This document shows positions 6,665 through 14,648 of a stretch of DNA of 20,093 bases, one piece after another. The position numbers and the translations under genes are program-made. The DNA is from DASRDE01 sp035652755 (GTDB lineage Bacteria > Vulcanimicrobiota > Vulcanimicrobiia > Vulcanimicrobiales > Vulcanimicrobiaceae). Within the stretch, counting starts at the first letter, position 1, and every line of letters starts with the position of its first letter. The notes beneath the pieces are model-generated. The model did not search any database, was not told the origin of the DNA, and was given only the letters and a program-made list of their open reading frames with translations. The stretch is from positions 1-20,093 of the forward strand of contig DASRDE010000058.1 of assembly GCA_035652755.1 (NCBI GenBank), read 5' to 3'.

Positions 6665-7269
6665 TCGCCTCATCTCCGCCGGCGCCGCCCACAGTCGCAC
6701 AGATTCTCGTGCGCATGAATGCGAGAGTTTCGGCCATTCGCACGTATCAGGTGCCGGTCGTCATCGATGCTCGGCTGCGCAAGATCGTCACCATACCCGT
6801 CTCTCTGACGGGCACGGAGTATTTTGCCGCACCCGACCGGTACTCGCTCCACATGAATACGGTTCCGGCTATCGCCAAATCGTTCAAGAACCTCATCGCG
6901 TCGCTCGGCTCGCCCGTGACCTGGCCGCAAACCTATGCCATCACGGAAACTCCGGCATCCGTTACCGCCTTGCGGCCGATATACGAACTGCGCGGCGTGC
7001 CAAGGCATCCGGGCAACGTCGACCACGTGCTGCTCGACGTCGACGCGAGCACGTTTGCGCCGGTCGAAGTGCGATGGTTTTACCGTAACGGGGCGACCAT
7101 CGCCATGACGGTGAACGAACAATTGGTGGACGGCACATACCCGCTTCCTTCGAGCGAAACGCTGAACGTGGCGTTTCCGGAGTACCGCGGAACGGCAGTC
7201 ATCCATTACGGGCACTACTCGATCAATCAACCATTGCCGCAAGACGCGTTCGACACCGAACACCCTTAA
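6661..7269 (+). CDS. LolA-like protein without a visible signal peptide
   Basis: A 202-residue protein. It opens with a helix-like stretch (TVAQILVRMNARVSAIRTYQ), then alternating beta strands, ending with a strand containing DGTYPLPSS. The layout recalls LolA/LppX-type outer-membrane lipoprotein-sorting proteins, which bind acyl chains in a half-barrel and work in the periplasm. This is pattern-based and not backed by a diagnostic motif. The start is fixed by the 4-base ATGA overlap with tetR. No hydrophobic signal sequence follows it, and the frame further upstream reads Arg/His-rich residues, so no hidden signal is evident. Either export is lost, the protein is cytoplasmic, or the fold assignment is wrong. 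The serine hydrolase starts 12 bases later. Confidence 0.72.
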   Translation: MIASSPPAPPTVAQILVRMNARVSAIRTYQVPVVIDARLRKIVTIPVSLTGTEYFAAPDRYSLHMNTVPAIAKSFKNLIASLGSPVTWPQTYAITETPASVTALRPIYELRGVPRHPGNVDHVLLDVDASTFAPVEVRWFYRNGATIAMTVNEQLVDGTYPLPSSETLNVAFPEYRGTAVIHYGHYSINQPLPQDAFDTEHP

Positions 7270-7281
7270 AGATAGGTCGCA

Positions 7282-8679
7282 ATGAAGCAGCGTTCGATAT
7301 CGCCCCTTCTTTTCGCGCTGGCTGCGCCCTTGATGGGTGCGGCGCCCGCACCCAACTATGCGGAGATGATGAAGGCTCTACACGTTCCGGGGATGGTGGT
7401 CGTCGTGGCCGAGCGCGGAAGCATCGTCAGCAACGATGCATACGGCGTCAAGAACCTCAAGACGCAGCAGCCGGTCGACGTCCACACGCGGTTTGAGATC
7501 GGCTCGATCACCAAGCAGTTCACTGCCGCCGCCATCCTGCAACTCAAGGAACGGGGCCTGCTATCGCTGGACGACCGCCTCTCCAAGTACGTTCCGCAGT
7601 ACAGCGCCGGCAGCCGAATCACGCTGCGCGACATGCTTCTGCAAATCAGCGGCATTCCTAATTACACCGACACGAAAGCGTTCGGAAAGCTCATCGTCAA
7701 GCAAAACGGCACGTACGTTCTGGCCAAGCCCGGCGACGTCGCCGGCGTGCTTGCACTCATCGAACACCAGCGGCTGGATTTTGCGCCGGGGTCGAAATGG
7801 GAGTACAGCAACTCGAACTACTTTCTGCTCGGGCACGTCGTCGAGCTGGTTGCGCATCAGCCCTGGAGCGCCTACATACGCGAGCACATCTTCAATCCGG
7901 CCGGGATGTCCGAATCGGGATTCATGGAGGACGAGGCTGCGTTCCCCGATATGGCGACCGGTTACGCCGACGATAAAGGCGTTCCGACGCCCGCGGGGTC
8001 GTTCCGAGGATGGGCCGGCGGCGCGGGGGCGATCGTGTCGACGGGCACCGATCTCGCCAAATGGGACGACGCTCTTGCGTCCGGAAAGATCGTATCCGCG
8101 GACGACCTGCAGCTCATGATGGCGCCCGGCTTCTTACCAGCCATCGGGAACGGGCACTACGGCTTCGGATGGGTGATCGATACCTACGATGGTCAGCCGC
8201 GCGTTTGGCACAACGGCGGAACGCTCGGATTCAACTCGAGCAATCAGCTCTACCCGGCCACGCATCAAGCGATCGTCGTGCTGACCAATAGCGGCGCCGG
8301 AGCGGATACGCTTGCTGACCGAACGTTCGACGCGCTGCATCCCGATCTGGCCGCGGCGCAGAATACGCCCGCTTCCGGTGAAGATCCGGCCATCACCGCT
8401 CGAGCAAAAGCGATTTGGGCGCAATTTGCCGCCGGAACTCCCGATCGTTCGCAGTTTGACGACAAGATGAACAAGGCGCTCACGCCCGATCTGGTGGCTC
8501 AAGCCAAGCAATTTGCGACGCTCGGACCTGCGACATCGTGGGTGTACACGGGCCGAAAATCGCAGGCCGGAGTGACGACGTACGTTTACCGCGTCGCCTT
8601 TTCGTCGGGCACGCGCCTTAACGTCTACATGAGCGTCGATGCGGACGGCAAGATCGGCGGATATCTCGCCACGCCGTAA
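7282..8679 (+). CDS. Exported serine hydrolase, beta-lactamase class C family (second copy)
   Basis: A 465-residue protein with a short signal peptide (residues 1-22, probable cleavage after GAAPA). Catalytic motifs are S-I-T-K at 75-78, Y-S-N at 175-177 and H-N-G at 310-312. FEIGSITKQFTA and LLQISGIPNY are typical of the D-alanyl-D-alanine carboxypeptidase/esterase-like branch. A separate domain at about 370-465 ends in a beta pattern (YVYRVAFSSGTRLNVYMSV) and may sense or position substrate. It shares the fold with the 1634-3652 gene, but they differ in end domains and flanking motifs and are not recent duplicates. It is third in the tetR operon, 12 bases after the LolA-like gene. Its end overlaps the opposing regulator gene by 55 bases. 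Confidence 0.92.
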   Translation: MKQRSISPLLFALAAPLMGAAPAPNYAEMMKALHVPGMVVVVAERGSIVSNDAYGVKNLKTQQPVDVHTRFEIGSITKQFTAAAILQLKERGLLSLDDRLSKYVPQYSAGSRITLRDMLLQISGIPNYTDTKAFGKLIVKQNGTYVLAKPGDVAGVLALIEHQRLDFAPGSKWEYSNSNYFLLGHVVELVAHQPWSAYIREHIFNPAGMSESGFMEDEAAFPDMATGYADDKGVPTPAGSFRGWAGGAGAIVSTGTDLAKWDDALASGKIVSADDLQLMMAPGFLPAIGNGHYGFGWVIDTYDGQPRVWHNGGTLGFNSSNQLYPATHQAIVVLTNSGAGADTLADRTFDALHPDLAAAQNTPASGEDPAITARAKAIWAQFAAGTPDRSQFDDKMNKALTPDLVAQAKQFATLGPATSWVYTGRKSQAGVTTYVYRVAFSSGTRLNVYMSVDADGKIGGYLATP

Positions 8680-9914
8680 TTTACGCTCTGCGCAACCGGT
8701 TCGAAAAGCGGGTCGATAGCAAGAAGCAATAGGCCCGGTTCGCGGGTCCGGACTGCCGCGTGCATATGCTCGGCGGCTTCGAAGATCCGGCCGCTTCCGA
8801 TTGCCGCGAGCGCGCGCAGCGTCCGGTGCCCAGCGAGCATTGCGATCTCGGCGGAAAACCGGCGGTAGCGGAACATTTCGTGGCGCTTGCCGGCAAGGTA
8901 TCCGCGAAAGGCGGCAAGCAACGGCGCCGGACCCGTGTGCGCCATTTCATCGAGCAGCGCCGATGCCTCGTCGTAGCGGCGCATCGCGCAGAGCGTGCGC
9001 AGCGCGTATTGCCGTGCAAAGGCGTTCTCGCGGTCGATTTCGAGCGCGTCCTCGAAATGCACCCATGCCGCATCGAAACGCCGCGCGTAATAATGCATGA
9101 TGCCGAGCACGGCCGTGCAATCCGGCGAAGCGGGACCGAGGTACACCGCTTCGGCCGCATGCGCGAGCGCTTCATCGAACTGCTTTTCCGCCAACGCAGA
9201 CCACGCCAGCGCAATGTGCGCGCGCGGCGAATGCGGCGCCCGTGCGAGCGCATGACGTGCCGCGTCGGCAGCGCCGGCCGCATCTGCGTCGGAAAACAAG
9301 CGCACGCCGCTGAGGACGGCGTGCGCGTCGCGAGCGCCCGCATCATCCTCGAGCGCGCGTTCGATGAAGCTGCGAGCCTTTGCAAAGGCGCTTGACGAAT
9401 TAAGGAACAGCAACTGGCCCGCCGCCAAATATGCCTCGGCAGCTCCGGTGAGCGCATAACCGGAGGCGGGCTCTTCCTTGAGCGCGAGCTCGAAGAGCTC
9501 GATGGCGGCCGAAAGCGACGCGGCCGTCGTCGAAGCGCGATACGACATCGCTCGCCGATAGTAGCGAAAGCTTTGCGTGGAAACATCCGGGGGCGCCGGT
9601 GAGTCCTGGACGACCGCTTCCTGCACGAATTGGTAGCCTTCACCGGGAATTGCCTTCACGTACGGACGCTCGGGGTCGTACGCGGCGAGCAATTTGCGAA
9701 GCCGGTAAATCGACTGCGTGAGCGCGGCATCGGTTCCGTCGTCGTTGCGCCAGACCGCGCGCAGGATTTCGTCTTTGGAGACTGCGGACTCCGCGCGCGA
9801 CGCGAGCAAGGCCAGCAGATCGAATTCCCGCGCCGCGACCGGAACGTGCGAGGTCCCGTACCGCAAACTGCGGCTTCCTCGATCGAGCACGAACCGGCCG
9901 AAAACGATGCTCAT
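8625..9914 (-). CDS. OmpR-type winged-helix transcriptional regulator with TPR-like C-terminus
   Basis: A 429-residue protein. Residues 1-96 form an OmpR/PhoB-type DNA-binding domain: FGRFVLD at the front, R-E-F-D-L-L-A-L-L in helix 1, a recognition helix in ALTQSIYRLRKLL, and the wing PYVKAIPGEGYQFV. The remainder (about 115-420) is Ala-rich helical hairpins in tetratricopeptide style. There is no receiver domain and no membrane segment, so it differs from two-component regulators and from CadC. Such proteins probably sense a ligand or partner through the repeats. The ATG at 9914 is preferred; a TTG at 9926 would add four residues. No clear ribosome site or promoter is seen. It sits directly downstream of the TonB-dependent receptor on the same strand and could be part of that unit. 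Confidence 0.87.
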   Translation of the reverse strand: MSIVFGRFVLDRGSRSLRYGTSHVPVAAREFDLLALLASRAESAVSKDEILRAVWRNDDGTDAALTQSIYRLRKLLAAYDPERPYVKAIPGEGYQFVQEAVVQDSPAPPDVSTQSFRYYRRAMSYRASTTAASLSAAIELFELALKEEPASGYALTGAAEAYLAAGQLLFLNSSSAFAKARSFIERALEDDAGARDAHAVLSGVRLFSDADAAGAADAARHALARAPHSPRAHIALAWSALAEKQFDEALAHAAEAVYLGPASPDCTAVLGIMHYYARRFDAAWVHFEDALEIDRENAFARQYALRTLCAMRRYDEASALLDEMAHTGPAPLLAAFRGYLAGKRHEMFRYRRFSAEIAMLAGHRTLRALAAIGSGRIFEAAEHMHAAVRTREPGLLLLAIDPLFEPVAQSVNYGVARYPPILPSASTLM

Positions 9915-9950
9915 TTGCGCATTCAACGAGTGCGGCGAAGGTCATGTGAC

Positions 9951-9978
9951 GGGGCGGAGAGCTCGCGCCCTCCGCCCC
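9951..9978. terminator. Hairpin after the TonB-dependent receptor gene, possible terminator or attenuator
   Basis: A perfect nine-base-pair stem, GGGGCGGAG (9951-9959) with CTCCGCCCC (9970-9978), encloses a ten-base loop between the receptor stop (10012) and the next gene's start. There is no U-tract on either strand, so it may only pause or partly end transcription, or protect the receptor mRNA 3' end. Confidence 0.5.
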
Positions 9979-10011
9979 TGGTTCCGTGCTCCTACTTGGT
10001 CGCTATGGTTG

Positions 10012-13000
10012 CTAGAGCCGGCGCTGCAGATAGAACTGAATGTTCGTCCCCGCATTGTACGGCGATTGGAACGGGCCGTTTGCGAACGAGCCCAGGTAGT
10101 TGTCGCGGAATCCGGACAGCCACGTCAGCGAGCCCGGATATGCCGCCGCGAAAGTGCCGGTCTGCGGGCCGGAGATACCCGTCGCAACAGGTTGATACTG
10201 CTGATTCGGATACCAGAGACCGTAGTGGTTGTTGAAGACGTTGGCGACATATGCGCCGACCGTCCACGGCGATCCCGGCGGTGAGTACTCGAGATCGAGA
10301 TCCAGCGCTCCGTGCGCTTTCGTCAATGCGTTGCCCGGAAGCGCCGGCTCGTTAAAGCCGCGGCTGGCCGCGACATTCGGCGAGAGGTAATTGCCCGGGT
10401 TGGCCGGATCGACGAAGAACGCCGCGTTATACGGGAAGCCCGGTCCGTTCGGTCCGCCCAGCGGCGTCGCGGCGCCGAAGTTGGTCTCCGGAATCCAGGT
10501 GTACGCACCATTTACCGCTGCGTACGTCTGCGAACCGACGCCGACCGGGAAGCCGCCGTCAAACGAGAAGATCGGATTGATCCGCCATCCGTTTGCGGTC
10601 TTGTACGTCAATCCCAACCGGCCTTGGAACGGCGGCAGGAATGCGCTGCGATAGAGCTGGCCCGCATTGAACTCGTACGAGAACAATACCGGCAGCGTAT
10701 CGTTGGCGTAGTTCGTCCCTCCCAGGCCGACCGGCGGCGAGGACGAGAACTCCGCGATGTAGTTCAGCGTCAAGAAGCCGCTGAAGCCCGTCGGACGATC
10801 CGGCGAGGTGAGCATGAACTCCAAACCGGACGTTTTCTCGACGCCGTTGGCGCGAGTCGAAAACACGGCGGCGGACGTTTGTCCGGTCACCGGGTTCGGA
10901 GGCCCGTTGGCAATCAGCGTATTTTCCTCGACGTTGTAGCCGCGCCGATCGAAGCCCGTGAGCTTCAGCCCGAAACCGCTGAACGTGCCGCGAGCGACTT
11001 GGTGCGACCACTGGAGATCCCAGTTGTTGTACGTGGGTGGTCCGAAGCCGCCCAAATCCGGCGCGTCGCCGAATTGATCGCCGGCCCAGTAGAGTGCATC
11101 CGCGTAATTCGCGCACTGCCACTGATGGCCGAGCGGACCCGACGTCGCGGGGAAGTTGGTGTTCCAGCCGCTGCCGCACCCGGGATTTGCCGCGCTGTCT
11201 TTTGCCGGCAGTTGCAGGAACCACGACGGGAAGTTGGAGAGGTTGAACGGCGTCCCGGCCGTCTGCGCAAAGAAGAACTCGACGGAACGCCCGTACGAGA
11301 ACCGCAATGCATCATTCGCGCCGACTTGATACGACGCCGCGAAACGAGGCTGCAGAATGCGCGGCCGCAGGAAGTCGTTGCCGAGCGAGCTCGGAGCGAC
11401 GTCCGACGGGTTTGCCAAACCGGTTGCCAGCGTGTTGAACGGGTTGCGTCCCCAATCCAGGTTGTCGGCGTCCAAGCGCAGACCGTAGTCCAGATGGAGG
11501 CGCGGGTTGACCGTCCACTGATCGCGCAACCCTATCCCCGATTCGTGGAAGATCGCGTGGTTGTAGTCGATTCCCATCGTCGGAATTCTCGGGAACGACG
11601 ACAAGCCGTTCCAGAGCCCGTGCGTGACCATGTAGTTGTAGACATAGCACGAACCGGCGCTTCCGGTCGTCACCAGCGTTTGGCATGGATTGGACGGCCC
11701 CGTGGGCTGCCCGTATCCCGACGCGTTTGCCGGCAAGTAGAAGTCGTCTACCGTCGGTTCGTTCGACAAGTACAGGCCGGGGATGAAAAAGCCCGACGTG
11801 AAGCCGAACGTGTTGAGCGCGGTCGTCGCGCCGTTCTGGTTCCAGCGCGGCAGATCGTCCTCGTACCGCAGCGCGAGCGTCGTCGTGTGATTCTGTCCGA
11901 ACTGATGCGTCAGATCGGCCTCACCGAAAACGCGCTGGCCGCCGAGTTGCACGATCGCCGGCGAGTTGTTGCCGGTGAGCAAGTTCTCGCCGATCGTCTG
12001 GTTGTAGAAGTTCGCCCAATTCAGGCTCAGGAACGTCGTGGGATTGATGTTCCACGTGTAGCCGATCTTGTTGAAGGTCAGCGGCGTGGTGTTCACTTGT
12101 TCGGGTGCCGACGGTGCAACGTTGGTTGCCGGCGTTCCGCCCAGCAGCCACACCTCGTTTTGATACTGCTGAAGTCCGGACATGGCGGAGTTGCCGGGGA
12201 ACATCCCGACCCACGACAGGTACGAGAGCGGATTGTACGGGTAGTACGAAGCGCCCGCCAAGCCGCCGTAGTTGCCGTATTGGCGTTCGTTCGAATTGCG
12301 CAGCAGCCACTGCAGCGACATGTTGTTGTTGTGGCCGAAGCGGAAGACGAAGTTGTTCTGGATGTCGTCGTGATCGATACGGCTGAAGCCATAATACTGG
12401 CCGATCGTCGCGGCGTCCGCGCCGAACGGAGAGTACTGCGGAACGGCCCGCGAACCGTCATACGACAGGTAGTCCGAGAAGCGGTTGTTGGGCGTGGCCC
12501 ACGCGTAGTTGAAGTCGAACTTGTGGCCGTAGAACGGCTCGTCGACTTGCGCCGCCAGCAGGCCGGATGCGGGATACGTTCCGCGCGGGGGAACGATGTT
12601 GATCACGCCGGCGCCGATGTTGCCTTGCGTGGCATCGCCCGAGCCGGAAACGACCTGCAGCGAACCGCCCGAACCGCCTGCCAGGTTGTTCAAGTAGCCG
12701 CCGCCGCCGAAGGCGCCGCCGGCACCGTTGCCGTCGAAGAACGGAATCGTGAAGTTCACGCCGTCGTACTGGTAGCCGAGTTCGACATTGAGCGAACCGC
12801 GCACGGTGACGTTTCCTTGCGAGTCGAGCACTGCACCCGGAGCAGCGAGGATGAGGTTCTGCTCGTTGCTCGAGGTCGGGTTGCCGAGCGCTTCGGAGAT
12901 GCGCTGACCGCTGATAGTCGTTACGTCCTGCGTCTGCGTGGGCTGAAACGCCCCGTTACGCGCGCGCGAGACGGCGTGACCGATCACCCGCAGCGAGTTC

Positions 13001-13362
13001 ATTCGAATCGTGCCGACGCTGTCGGTTTCGTCGCCGAAGACGACGACGCCGGGCTGGGAGATTGAGTCGTAGCCGGTCTTCGTGAAAGACACGGTATACG
13101 TGTCGGCCGGAAGGCCGAGCAGCGTGAAGTGGCCGCCCGAGTCGGTCGTTCCGTTGAACGAACCGGACGGCGAAAGGGCCGAGACGCGAACGTCGGCCAA
13201 TGGTTTGCCGGTTGTTTCGTCGATGACGGAGCCGGTCAGGTTTCCCTGGACTCCGCCCGCAGCGAATGACGGCGATGCCGATACGAACACCATCGACAGC
13301 ATAAATGCTATCGACAATGCCAAGGCAAGCGCACCGCGCTTGCCGCGAGGAGCTCGTGTCAT
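10012..13362 (-). CDS. TonB-dependent receptor with N-terminal carboxypeptidase-regulatory-like domain
   Basis: A 1116-residue outer-membrane protein. The signal peptide is Arg/Lys-rich then hydrophobic and ends in SPSFAAGG (about residue 36). Residues about 40-122 form a CarboxypepD_reg beta-sandwich (NLTGSVIDETTGKPLADVRV ... GHFTLLGLPADTYTV). The plug covers about 140-260 and contains a Gly-rich run and G-V-I-N-I-V-P-P-R-G; the rest is a long beta-barrel rich in aromatic and Asn residues. Such Oar/SusC-like receptors import or bind large substrates; the ligand is unknown. The ATG at 13362 is preferred over 13374 because the upstream ATGGAGA itself provides GGAG at the right distance. Its upstream region has a weak -10 and a distal inverted repeat. 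A 9-bp hairpin follows the stop. Confidence 0.93.
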   Translation of the reverse strand: MTRAPRGKRGALALALSIAFMLSMVFVSASPSFAAGGVQGNLTGSVIDETTGKPLADVRVSALSPSGSFNGTTDSGGHFTLLGLPADTYTVSFTKTGYDSISQPGVVVFGDETDSVGTIRMNSLRVIGHAVSRARNGAFQPTQTQDVTTISGQRISEALGNPTSSNEQNLILAAPGAVLDSQGNVTVRGSLNVELGYQYDGVNFTIPFFDGNGAGGAFGGGGYLNNLAGGSGGSLQVVSGSGDATQGNIGAGVINIVPPRGTYPASGLLAAQVDEPFYGHKFDFNYAWATPNNRFSDYLSYDGSRAVPQYSPFGADAATIGQYYGFSRIDHDDIQNNFVFRFGHNNNMSLQWLLRNSNERQYGNYGGLAGASYYPYNPLSYLSWVGMFPGNSAMSGLQQYQNEVWLLGGTPATNVAPSAPEQVNTTPLTFNKIGYTWNINPTTFLSLNWANFYNQTIGENLLTGNNSPAIVQLGGQRVFGEADLTHQFGQNHTTTLALRYEDDLPRWNQNGATTALNTFGFTSGFFIPGLYLSNEPTVDDFYLPANASGYGQPTGPSNPCQTLVTTGSAGSCYVYNYMVTHGLWNGLSSFPRIPTMGIDYNHAIFHESGIGLRDQWTVNPRLHLDYGLRLDADNLDWGRNPFNTLATGLANPSDVAPSSLGNDFLRPRILQPRFAASYQVGANDALRFSYGRSVEFFFAQTAGTPFNLSNFPSWFLQLPAKDSAANPGCGSGWNTNFPATSGPLGHQWQCANYADALYWAGDQFGDAPDLGGFGPPTYNNWDLQWSHQVARGTFSGFGLKLTGFDRRGYNVEENTLIANGPPNPVTGQTSAAVFSTRANGVEKTSGLEFMLTSPDRPTGFSGFLTLNYIAEFSSSPPVGLGGTNYANDTLPVLFSYEFNAGQLYRSAFLPPFQGRLGLTYKTANGWRINPIFSFDGGFPVGVGSQTYAAVNGAYTWIPETNFGAATPLGGPNGPGFPYNAAFFVDPANPGNYLSPNVAASRGFNEPALPGNALTKAHGALDLDLEYSPPGSPWTVGAYVANVFNNHYGLWYPNQQYQPVATGISGPQTGTFAAAYPGSLTWLSGFRDNYLGSFANGPFQSPYNAGTNIQFYLQRRL

Positions 13363-13405
13363 ATAGTTCTCCATTCAAGTCGTCAGACTCGAAACGGAGC
13401 GGCGA

Positions 13406-13411
13406 ATTCTA
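13406..13411 (-). promoter_or_regulatory. Possible -10 element for the TonB-dependent receptor gene
   Basis: Minus-strand TAGAAT matches the -10 consensus at five of six positions, about 45 bases before the start codon. No -35 is visible at the expected spacing, which suggests an activator-dependent promoter or a chance match. Confidence 0.35.
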
Positions 13412-13448
13412 TCCTTGTTGCGAACGCGCCGCGGCCCGCACGGTCTGC

Positions 13449-13465
13449 GTGACACATTATGTCAC
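13449..13465. promoter_or_regulatory. Inverted repeat GTGACA-N5-TGTCAC, candidate activator site
   Basis: A perfect 6+6 palindrome lies in the 165-base gap between the MBL-like/cupin gene and the TonB-dependent receptor. Its centre is about 58 bases upstream of the start expected from the TAGAAT element. That distance suits a class I activator of CRP/FNR type, though the half-site is not the exact E. coli CRP sequence. Confidence 0.5.
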
Positions 13466-13527
13466 TCAGCCGCGCCGCGCGCTTGACGAAAGCTCACGGC
13501 CCCTAACGAAAGATAACTACTGCGCTG

Positions 13528-14586
13528 CTATTCGCCGTCGAAATATTCGAGCGCAGGCGATGCGCGCACGATCCGGCGCGCTTGCCCGTGCGCGAGCGGC
13601 ACCTCGGTTTCGATCAAATACTTATCCGAATCCGGATAGTAGCACGTCTCGATCTCTTCGGTACGCGAGAGGAGCATGACGGTTGCCGGCGCGCTGCCGT
13701 CGTTAAGGAGCTGGTGCGCGCCGTTCGCGCCCACCGGCAGCGCGATGAAGTCGCCCTTGCGGCATCGCACGGTGCCGAAAGGCGTCCGCACGCTCGGTTC
13801 GCCGTCGATCACGAAAAAGAGTTCTTCTTCACGAGCATGGCCGTGCATCGGGCAAAACCGGTGGCCGGGGTCGAGTGTGCTCACGCGATACCCGAGCTTT
13901 CGAGCTCCGATGACGAAACCGACCTCCGCGTCGCGGCACCGGTACACTGCCGGAAGCCCTTCGCGATCGTCGCGATACGGCGCAAATTCGAGCTCGTCCA
14001 GGTTGATGCGGTGCGTCCGGACCCCGGCGCACGCAAAGACTGCGCTGTAAAGTACGTCGTACGCACCGTCGAAGACGGGATAACCGTACGCGGGAAAAAC
14101 TGCCCGCGGGTAGCGCTGCATCAAGCGGCGCAGACTCAAGGCGGCACGCTCAACGTCGGTGTACTCCCCGGCGCTCCGCATCGAGAGGCCGCCGGCCGGT
14201 GCGCCCCGCAGCGCGTCGCCGCAAAAAATTGCGCCTTCGCTTGCAAGGTGCAGCGCAAAACGAACCGGCGCGCCCTGATCCGCCAGCTCGATTGCGTTCA
14301 AGTGCGGCAGAATCTCCTCACGATCGCCGGCCGCCGTGACGACTTGCGCGCCAAATGTTTGAGCAAGCGTCCGCGCATGCGGTTCGCGCTCGGCCGTCAG
14401 CACGGCGATCTTGGCGACGGGTCCAAGCGAGGCGAGCGCCTTGCGATCGTCCCCAGCTAACGGCAGCGGATCGATGACCGCGTTTCCGGCGCTCGTGCAT
14501 GCCAAATAGGCATTTGCCGAAAGGCCGGTCTCGCGGTGCTCCGCCGACCACAGGTAAACCGCCGGAATATTCGTACGCGTCAGCAC
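13528..14586 (-). CDS. Degenerate metallo-beta-lactamase-like domain fused to a cupin domain
   Basis: A 352-residue protein starting at GTG 14586. Residues about 20-180 follow the metallo-beta-lactamase fold order: NAYLACTSAGNAVIDPLP, then AVLTAEREPHAR where active enzymes have H-x-H-x-D-H, then IFCGDAL. The metal-binding histidines are missing, so this part is probably not a hydrolase. Residues about 225-320 form a full cupin. Motif 1 carries H248, H250 and E254 or E255; motif 2 reads GDFIALPVGANGAHQLLN with H291, so a bound metal ion is expected. The tail YYPDSDKY resembles stand-alone cupin proteins. It has no signal peptide. The natural substrate is unknown; a sensing or metal-dependent isomerase/dioxygenase role is possible. 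It diverges from the DNA glycosylase gene and lies upstream of the TonB receptor. Confidence 0.78.
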   Translation of the reverse strand: MLTRTNIPAVYLWSAEHRETGLSANAYLACTSAGNAVIDPLPLAGDDRKALASLGPVAKIAVLTAEREPHARTLAQTFGAQVVTAAGDREEILPHLNAIELADQGAPVRFALHLASEGAIFCGDALRGAPAGGLSMRSAGEYTDVERAALSLRRLMQRYPRAVFPAYGYPVFDGAYDVLYSAVFACAGVRTHRINLDELEFAPYRDDREGLPAVYRCRDAEVGFVIGARKLGYRVSTLDPGHRFCPMHGHAREEELFFVIDGEPSVRTPFGTVRCRKGDFIALPVGANGAHQLLNDGSAPATVMLLSRTEEIETCYYPDSDKYLIETEVPLAHGQARRIVRASPALEYFDGE

Positions 14587-14605
14587 AGACGCCGATTACT
14601 CGCGC

Positions 14606-14619
14606 GCTCCGGACGGAGC
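14606..14619. promoter_or_regulatory. Palindrome GCTCCG-GA-CGGAGC in the divergent gap
   Basis: A perfect 6+6 inverted repeat sits in the 62-base gap between the divergent MBL-like/cupin and glycosylase genes. It may be an operator serving both; no clear promoter elements flank it. Confidence 0.35.
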
Positions 14620-14648
14620 CTCCCCCAACCGGCGCGAAAGCGGCCGTC

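Noticed and set aside
10312..13065. A 917-codon open frame on the plus strand, antisense to the TonB-dependent receptor
   Set aside because: It lies wholly inside a clearly recognised gene, has an Arg/Val-rich composition typical of GC-rich antisense frames, shows no domain, and no start signal was found.
14499..14648. Upstream in-frame extension of the DNA glycosylase
   Set aside because: The enzyme needs proline at position 2, which only the GTG at 14649 provides; the extension also overlaps the divergent MBL-like/cupin gene.
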